Source: Prevotella sp. UBA1104
GTDB taxonomy: Bacteria; Bacteroidota; Bacteroidia; Bacteroidales; Bacteroidaceae
NCBI GenBank assembly: GCA_002314055.1
Contig: DCBP01000075.1
Span: 2,746-22,100, forward strand
Length of the DNA stretch: 19,355 nucleotides
Direction of reading: 5' to 3'
Shown: in pieces, positions 14,621 to 19,355 of the stretch
How positions within the stretch are numbered: position 1 is the stretch's first letter
Layout of the letters: each line of letters starts with the position of its first letter
The notes under the pieces: generated by a model
Told to the model about the DNA's origin: nothing
The model's input: the letters and a program-made list of their open reading frames with translations, nothing else
Databases searched by the model: none
Translations under genes and position numbers: made by a program

Positions 14621-15130
14621 TTATTCTGCATAAACATCTTTAACTCCCTCAGCATCCTTGTCAAGAAGAGTAAGATACCATTTGTTTCCAATTTTTACAG
14701 GATTCAGACAAATCCTTGTAACACCGACATTTTTCTCAATGCTGCCATTGGAGATAACCTGTACGGCAAGTCTAACCTCATTATTTTTGTCGCTACGCAA
14801 CAGAAAAGCCTCAACCTTGCAGTCATAAACAGGCATCTGCGCATAAGCATTCTGATAATTTTTCTTAGCCTCGGCTGTAAGAGGATGAACACTGTCATTC
14901 TTTACAGTATAAAGCATGTTGCTTGCCTCTTCAAGATGTTTTGCCTTGAAAGCCGTAACATAGTTCTTCACAAGTACATTGATATCGCTTGAATCCTGTG
15001 CAGAATACACCATTGTTGCTGGAGCGATAAACGTTTCCTCTGCTGTATATTTTTTCTTGTCTGACTTGCATGAACCAAGCGTTGCAGCAACACACAGAGC
15101 AATTGTCGAGTAGAAAAATATCTTTTTCAT
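14621..15130 (-). CDS. Small lipoprotein
   Basis: A 169-residue protein with a lipoprotein signal (MKKIFF, hydrophobic stretch, LGS-C21). The residues after Cys21 are KSDKKK, without the acidic surface-export signal, so it probably faces the periplasm. The mature part (NVLVKNYVTAFKAKHLEEASNMLYT, later VQVISNGSIEKNVGVTRICLNPVKIGNKWYLTLLD) has an NTF2-like look: helices first, then strands ending in a KxGxKWYL motif. I do not recognise a named family. It is the first gene of a coupled four-gene set behind the large surface lipoprotein; no separate promoter was found in the 96-base gap. Confidence 0.7.
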   Translation of the reverse strand: MKKIFFYSTIALCVAATLGSCKSDKKKYTAEETFIAPATMVYSAQDSSDINVLVKNYVTAFKAKHLEEASNMLYTVKNDSVHPLTAEAKKNYQNAYAQMPVYDCKVEAFLLRSDKNNEVRLAVQVISNGSIEKNVGVTRICLNPVKIGNKWYLTLLDKDAEGVKDVYAE

Positions 15131-15171
15131 AATTCCGGTTTAATTAATCTTTCAATGTTTTTTTAAAATCA

Positions 15172-15198
15172 GGGGAAGGAGTAGTATCTCCTCCCCCC
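15172..15198 (-). terminator. Hairpin between the surface lipoprotein gene and its downstream operon
   Basis: GGGGAAGGAG (15172-15181) pairs with CTCCTCCCCCC (15188-15198) with one bulge. On the minus strand the hairpin is followed by TGATTTTA, a short U tract. It would end or attenuate transcription from the large upstream gene, lowering expression of the four genes after it. Confidence 0.6.
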
Positions 15199-15226
15199 GA
15201 CTTGATATATTATTCTAAATTAATTC

Positions 15227-18200
15227 TTAGAAGTTGTGTGGTTTAGCGTTACCAGCAGTTCTCTTAACCTTAACAGTTACAGTTGTACGGATTGTACCCC
15301 AGTAGTATGTTACGTCAACAGGAATCTGAACATGGAACTCGTGTACTGTAGAACCAAAGTTCAGGTACTCAAGATATGCATTGTCGTGGTTGCCACCACC
15401 ATCGTAGAACTTGAAGTCAACCTGGCTGTTAACAGAAGCGAGAGAAGTGTACTGACCGTTACCGTCATACTTCTGGTCTGTCTTCACGTTCGGGTTGTTA
15501 CTGATGAGCTGTCCGTTAGCAACACCTGCGATAGCAATCTTAGTGATTCCGTAGTAAGCGCAGTAGTTGTTCTTCCAAGCATCGCGCCAGTCAGTGAACT
15601 TGACGAGGTCGTGCATCTTGATAGTCTGCTTAACAGTTGTGTTAGCATCCTCGATTGTAGCGTCAGCGTTCTCGACGTTGATTGGACGGAGGAAGCGAAC
15701 TGTGAAGTAAGCATCGTCAGTTGCAAGATCCATTGGACACTTGTTCTTTGCAGTTACAGTAACGAATGCCTTGATAGCGTCGTCATTAAGAGCGTTGTGA
15801 GATGTGTAGTTCAGAAGCTCACAAGCATATGTAGATGCTGGGTTGTAAGTAATCTTCTGATCATTTACGTCAGTCTCGTTAGACAGAGTAGCGATAGTCT
15901 GAGAAACACCACCGTGAGTAGCAATCAAATCCTTGCGGTTTGAAGAAACGCTCAAAGTATAAGTTTCACCGTCATGACCCTTATACTGCTTGCCATTGTT
16001 TGCATTAGCGAATACGAGGTCAAGAGTCAGCTTGCTTGCTTCATACTCGTGGTTTGCAGTCTTGTCTGTGATAGTCAAGATTTCGCTTGCCTTGATGTCG
16101 TTGTTGTTGAACAGCTTGCTCAACTTCTGAATCATAGTGTTACCAGCACCTGAAGTGTTATCCTCTGGAGAGAGAACGTTGTTGTGGATCTCATCGAAAC
16201 CTGATGTAGAAGCGTTAGCAACGTACCAGTAAGACGGGTTCTTAACACCGTCTGCCCAAGTAATCTTAGCTGAAGGATATTCGATAGTATAGTTAGCTGT
16301 GTTGAAGCGAACGTATACATCAGGATACTTATCCTTGTTAGCTGACTCATACTTGATAGCTACAGAGTAGTCCTTAGAAGGATTAGCCTTAACAGCCTTG
16401 AAGTATGCAAGAGCCTCAGAACCAGTCATAGTCCACTCGAGAACCTGTGTAAGAGTACCATTCTCTGAAGATACATCGTTCAGTTCAACAACCTTACCAT
16501 ATTTAACAGTAGCAGCGTTGAAATGAGTTCCGTCGTATGAGTACTGCTTCAACTCACTACCATCCTTAACGGCTGTATAGTTAGCCTCAAACTCCTCACG
16601 TGTGCATCCAACCTTGCTGTACAGTCTGTACTCAGTGTTACCCCAAGTTGTCTTGAATGTCCATCCTGGCAATGTGCACTCACCGAAATAACTGTATGAA
16701 GGAACCTCATCCTTAGTAAACTCTACGTACTCATCTGCTTTTGGCTGAGTTGCTTCGTCTACAATTTCAATACGGATATAACCGTAGTCATAAACTTCGC
16801 CAGTCTCTGAATCTACGAGAGATACACGAACCATAGGCGAACGACCTACAAGTTTGTTGCGGTCTTGCTCTGCTCCATAAGCTTTCTGTGTTCCATCCTC
16901 ATTAGGATCCTGTGGACGGAACGTGTAACCGTCGTCAGCAATAGCTGCGTGAGCAGACTCACTTGTACTGTTGCCACCGAGATAAAGACCTGTCAACTCA
17001 AACTTATACTCCATACCATACTTGGCAGGGTCGAAGACCTTATGCTCGCCAGTAGAAGTAGTGTAGTGAGTCTCTACCAAGGTACGGAGGTCAAGAGTCT
17101 GGTTGTACACACATACATCCTGTGGCTTGAATGTAACGCCAGCCTCTTCAGCTGTAGCCATCAAGTGGTTCAAATTGCCTGTCAGAGAACAATCACCGCA
17201 GTGGCTGTTAACAACACCAGTCTTTGAAGTAACATCCTTGTGGCAGAGTACAAGACCTGTAACTGTCTCTTTGTACAATGTAGCGTAGTCTGAAGTAATA
17301 GTTGTATCACGGTCGCCAGACTTAGTGTCACCCAAAGTAACCTGAGTAGCGAATACAGTAACCATGCTGTTATCTGCAACTGTCTTAACCTTAGAAGCGT
17401 CAGTCATACGGATGTTAACATTCAGCTTGCCATTCTCAGCATCCCAGTTCTTAACATACAGACCAGCCTCTGCTGAACGAGTGTAAGCCTTATCGTCGCT
17501 GATAACTTCAACTTTCTTGAAGTTAGACTTGTCAGCACTTGAAGGGTTCATGTGATAAGTAGCGATGAAGTCGAGAACCTTCTCCTTAGCTGTCTTAGCA
17601 TAACGGTTATGACCCTGACCAACCTCTGAAGTAGCATAGTCAGTCTTTGGCAGATTGTAAGCGTCATACTTCAAAGTAAGGATGCGCTGAGCCTCGATAC
17701 CCCAGTAGTAAGCCTCTGGCTCATAAACCAAACCACGGAGAGCAGTCTTAACAAGAACGTTGATAACGTCAATCTCAGCCATAGCCTTGCTTACCTTGCT
17801 CTGAGCTTCCTCGAGAGAAGCCTTCAAGTCAGCAATCTTGATAGTACCAATATTGTCCTTCAAAGCCTGGAGGTCAGCAACCAACTGTGCAGGATCACCA
17901 ATCTTGTTCAAGGCATTGATCTGCTGCTGCAAATCCTCGATAGCAGCCTTGCGTGCGATTTCCTCGTTCTTCAAGCCTTCCTCAAGACCGCTGATAGATG
18001 TCAGAGCCATGCCGAGGTCAGTCTGAACAGCCTCAAGTTTAGCATAAACGTCAGTAACCATAGCCTGATACTCGCTCTTGTCAACCTTCTGGTCGATAAG
18101 GTTCTGGAGTTCAGTTCTTGCAGCCTCGAGAGTCTCGAGACGTGCAGCAAGTGCAGCCTCAGCAGCCTTAGCGCGTGTCTGCTCCTCGCCGACAGCGGCA

Positions 18201-18412
18201 GTAGCCCTAGCCTTAGCGTCTTCAAGCTGTGCAGACAGATCATTTACAGTCTGCTCCACTGTTGCGAGAGTGGTCTTCATAGCAGCCAAGTCATCAACTC
18301 GCTTGTTCACGTCGTTGATGTCATCATCGTAGTCTTTACAAGACACGAAGGTGCTCGTAGAGGCAAGCGTAAGCGATGCCAAAAGCAACGAACCAATAAA
18401 CTTCTTTTTCAT
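15227..18412 (-). CDS. Large coiled-coil surface lipoprotein, S-layer-like
   Basis: A 1061-residue protein with a lipoprotein signal: MKKKFIGSLLLASLTL... FVS-C25, with Phe at -3, slightly off the usual lipobox. Cys25 is followed by KDYDDDI, an acidic stretch matching the Bacteroidetes surface-export signal, so it is probably displayed outside. Residues about 33-215 are an Ala/Glu/Leu-rich coiled coil (ARATAAVGEEQTRAKAAEAALAARLETLE and onwards). A motif ALRGLVYEPEAYYWGIEA follows (about 223-240), then about 800 residues of strand-rich sequence with no catalytic motif I recognise. Abundant Bacteroidales surface-layer and related surface proteins have this build, but that is an inference. Two consensus promoters and a long leader fit high expression. 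It is followed by an attenuator-like hairpin and four small exported-protein genes. Confidence 0.75.
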   Translation of the reverse strand: MKKKFIGSLLLASLTLASTSTFVSCKDYDDDINDVNKRVDDLAAMKTTLATVEQTVNDLSAQLEDAKARATAAVGEEQTRAKAAEAALAARLETLEAARTELQNLIDQKVDKSEYQAMVTDVYAKLEAVQTDLGMALTSISGLEEGLKNEEIARKAAIEDLQQQINALNKIGDPAQLVADLQALKDNIGTIKIADLKASLEEAQSKVSKAMAEIDVINVLVKTALRGLVYEPEAYYWGIEAQRILTLKYDAYNLPKTDYATSEVGQGHNRYAKTAKEKVLDFIATYHMNPSSADKSNFKKVEVISDDKAYTRSAEAGLYVKNWDAENGKLNVNIRMTDASKVKTVADNSMVTVFATQVTLGDTKSGDRDTTITSDYATLYKETVTGLVLCHKDVTSKTGVVNSHCGDCSLTGNLNHLMATAEEAGVTFKPQDVCVYNQTLDLRTLVETHYTTSTGEHKVFDPAKYGMEYKFELTGLYLGGNSTSESAHAAIADDGYTFRPQDPNEDGTQKAYGAEQDRNKLVGRSPMVRVSLVDSETGEVYDYGYIRIEIVDEATQPKADEYVEFTKDEVPSYSYFGECTLPGWTFKTTWGNTEYRLYSKVGCTREEFEANYTAVKDGSELKQYSYDGTHFNAATVKYGKVVELNDVSSENGTLTQVLEWTMTGSEALAYFKAVKANPSKDYSVAIKYESANKDKYPDVYVRFNTANYTIEYPSAKITWADGVKNPSYWYVANASTSGFDEIHNNVLSPEDNTSGAGNTMIQKLSKLFNNNDIKASEILTITDKTANHEYEASKLTLDLVFANANNGKQYKGHDGETYTLSVSSNRKDLIATHGGVSQTIATLSNETDVNDQKITYNPASTYACELLNYTSHNALNDDAIKAFVTVTAKNKCPMDLATDDAYFTVRFLRPINVENADATIEDANTTVKQTIKMHDLVKFTDWRDAWKNNYCAYYGITKIAIAGVANGQLISNNPNVKTDQKYDGNGQYTSLASVNSQVDFKFYDGGGNHDNAYLEYLNFGSTVHEFHVQIPVDVTYYWGTIRTTVTVKVKRTAGNAKPHNF

Positions 18413-18569
18413 TTGATTAAACTTTAAATTAAACTTATATGCTTATTTGTATATGTCTATCTTTGGAATGATTTTTGACACGTTTTAATGGATTAAGGTC
18501 TTTTAATAATTTACACCTACACACCATATTTGCATACTCTACAAAAGAGAGATTTATATTTTGCGTCGG

Positions 18570-18601
18570 CAAAGATAAGAGAATTTATTATAACTTACAA
18601 A
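18570..18601 (-). promoter_or_regulatory. Proximal promoter of the surface lipoprotein gene
   Basis: On the minus strand TTTG (18601-18598), 20 bases, TATCTTTG (18577-18570), a full consensus. The start would be near 18564, with a leader of about 150 bases. Confidence 0.8.
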
Positions 18602-18614
18602 TTTTACGGTAAAA
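18602..18614. promoter_or_regulatory. Operator-like palindrome next to the -33 box
   Basis: TTTTAC-G-GTAAAA has perfect 6-bp arms and directly abuts the -33 element of the proximal promoter. The position suits a regulator-binding site, but it is short and A/T-rich. Confidence 0.35.
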
Positions 18615-18805
18615 ATCTCGAAATTTTGCAAGCCTATATGCGGTTTTGTCTGTTTTGAAGTTAATATTATTCATTTATTGTATATTTTTATTATGCCCAT
18701 AGTTACCTACAGGGCAGATTTATTACTTTTGTGATTATCTCCCTATTATTACACCATATTTCTTTAAAAGAAACGGCACATTAGTTTATATCTTTTCACA
18801 CGTTG

Positions 18806-18976
18806 TTAAAGGTATATTCCTTCTTGACGCATCTGTATAGTTACGAAGTTAAAGATTGGCATATAATCATTAAGTTTTCTGGTTTTCATGTTTTCTGCCA
18901 GTTTTTGAGTTTTGATGTTATCATCCCTTGTCATGCCTACGGTTGGTCTATCGTGGCAATTGGGCGAAGTCACCAT
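18806..18976 (-). CDS. Possible 56-codon upstream ORF in the surface-protein leader
   Basis: On the minus strand an ORF runs from ATG 18976 to TAA at 18808-18806, with a product beginning MVTSPNCHDRPTVGM and ending QMRQEGIYL. It is basic and polar, with no signal peptide. An in-frame TAG lies shortly upstream, which fixes the start region; a second ATG at 18934 gives 42 residues. It lies between the distal promoter (19146-19176) and the proximal one (18570-18601), so only the long transcript would carry it. No strong ribosome binding site is seen and I do not recognise the protein. It could be a regulatory leader ORF, a small gene, or chance. Confidence 0.35.
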   Translation of the reverse strand: MVTSPNCHDRPTVGMTRDDNIKTQKLAENMKTRKLNDYMPIFNFVTIQMRQEGIYL

Positions 18977-19067
18977 ATATGATTCTATGTCCTATGAATG
19001 AGGTTCCTTATATTATATATAATAAGGTATAAAGTTTCATGTTGATTTAACGATTAACAAATATTCT

Positions 19068-19082
19068 GCGGAACACGTCCGC
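19068..19082. repeat. Palindrome P7, GCGGA / TCCGC, in the long leader
   Basis: Arms GCGGA (19068-19072) and TCCGC (19078-19082) around ACACG. Read on the minus strand (GCGGACGTGTTCC) it matches P1 of the nuclease locus (GCGGGACGGTGTTCC) apart from two single-base gaps. It would form a hairpin about 60 bases into the distal transcript. Confidence 0.45.
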
Positions 19083-19145
19083 TGTAAATGTCTCGTCTGT
19101 CAGTTTTTGATGTCCTTACTTTTGCTAGTCATTATTGTTTGGTTG

Positions 19146-19176
19146 CAAAGTTAGTGATATTTTTGATACGTACAAA
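19146..19176 (-). promoter_or_regulatory. Distal promoter upstream of the surface lipoprotein gene
   Basis: On the minus strand TTTG (19176-19173), 19 bases, TAACTTTG (19153-19146), a full consensus. Transcription from near 19140 would make a leader of about 725 bases before the lipoprotein start codon. Apart from the possible small ORF, P7 and the proximal promoter, 18413-19305 holds no gene that I can support. Confidence 0.75.
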
Positions 19177-19305
19177 CTTTTTCTCAATTATTTTCAAAAA
19201 AAATATTTTTCTTCAAGCAAAAAACCTCATATTCGTGTTTAAACAAGGATATTTCAAGCATAAACTTAATGTAATGGCTTTCAATAAATAAAGTTATTTT
19301 GGTTA

Positions 19306-19355
19306 TAAGTAGCTATTCATAATTAGTTTATACAAACAACAAAACATTTATATTT
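19306..19355. repeat. Right copy of 50-bp terminal inverted repeat
   Basis: The reverse complement matches 10-59 at 49 of 50 positions. It runs to the last base of the window, so the true repeat may be longer. It lies about 130 bases upstream of the distal promoter of the surface lipoprotein gene. Confidence 0.9.

Noticed and set aside
15236..15943. A 235-codon plus-strand ORF opposite the end of the large surface lipoprotein gene
   Set aside because: Val/Ser/Cys-rich product typical of the reverse frame of a Thr/Asn/Ala-rich protein; no start signal or domain.
10..19355. The whole window as a composite transposon or integrative element bounded by terminal repeats
   Set aside because: No transposase, integrase or conjugation gene is present and most content is core metabolism; inversion or dispersed repeats are simpler explanations.

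Overview
The window looks like chromosomal DNA from a Bacteroidales bacterium, most likely Prevotella or a close relative. The evidence is: promoters of the Bacteroidetes type (TTTG, 19-20 bases, TAnnTTTG) in front of several genes; lipoproteins, one with an acidic surface-export signal; paired FISUMP-type domains; a DUF1573 protein; a secreted protein with a type IX secretion-like C-terminus; and A/T-rich leaders with weak Shine-Dalgarno sites. The genus is inferred from protein style, not from a marker gene. No rRNA, tRNA, CRISPR array or transposase was seen.

Layout. (1) 254-3408, minus strand: an NhaD-type Na+/H+ antiporter and a type I glutamine synthetase, each with its own promoter. 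(2) About 3430-6400: an A/T-rich accessory stretch with an orphan kinase-like protein, two copies of a GTGAGGG-rich palindromic element (one at each side of glnA plus the kinase-like gene), a 53-codon small ORF and a DUF1016/YhcG-type PDDEXK nuclease. The nuclease gene is flanked by, and carries inside its reading frame, short palindromes that share an AC-N(1-3)-GT centre. (3) 6376-10195, plus strand: a compact etfB-etfA-acyl-CoA dehydrogenase operon with a good promoter and a strong intrinsic terminator. Its ETF subunits carry the motifs of the electron-bifurcating, clostridial Bcd-EtfAB type. (4) 10237-12154: hairpin-rich intergenic DNA around an OmpA-family outer membrane protein on the minus strand. 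(5) 12155-18412, minus strand: a 1061-residue coiled-coil surface lipoprotein (S-layer-like by style), then, after a possible attenuator, a tightly coupled set of four exported proteins (lipoprotein, DUF1573, T9SS-style protein, tandem FISUMP protein). (6) 18413-19355: a long leader with two consensus promoters and a possible 56-codon upstream ORF.

The most unusual items are the palindrome family in and around the DUF1016 nuclease, including a tandem 39-bp in-frame insertion, and a 50-bp inverted repeat (49/50 identical) at the two ends of the window. The second may mark a 19-kb invertible segment, or simply dispersed repeats on which an assembly ended. Family assignments come from motifs read by eye; no database search was run.
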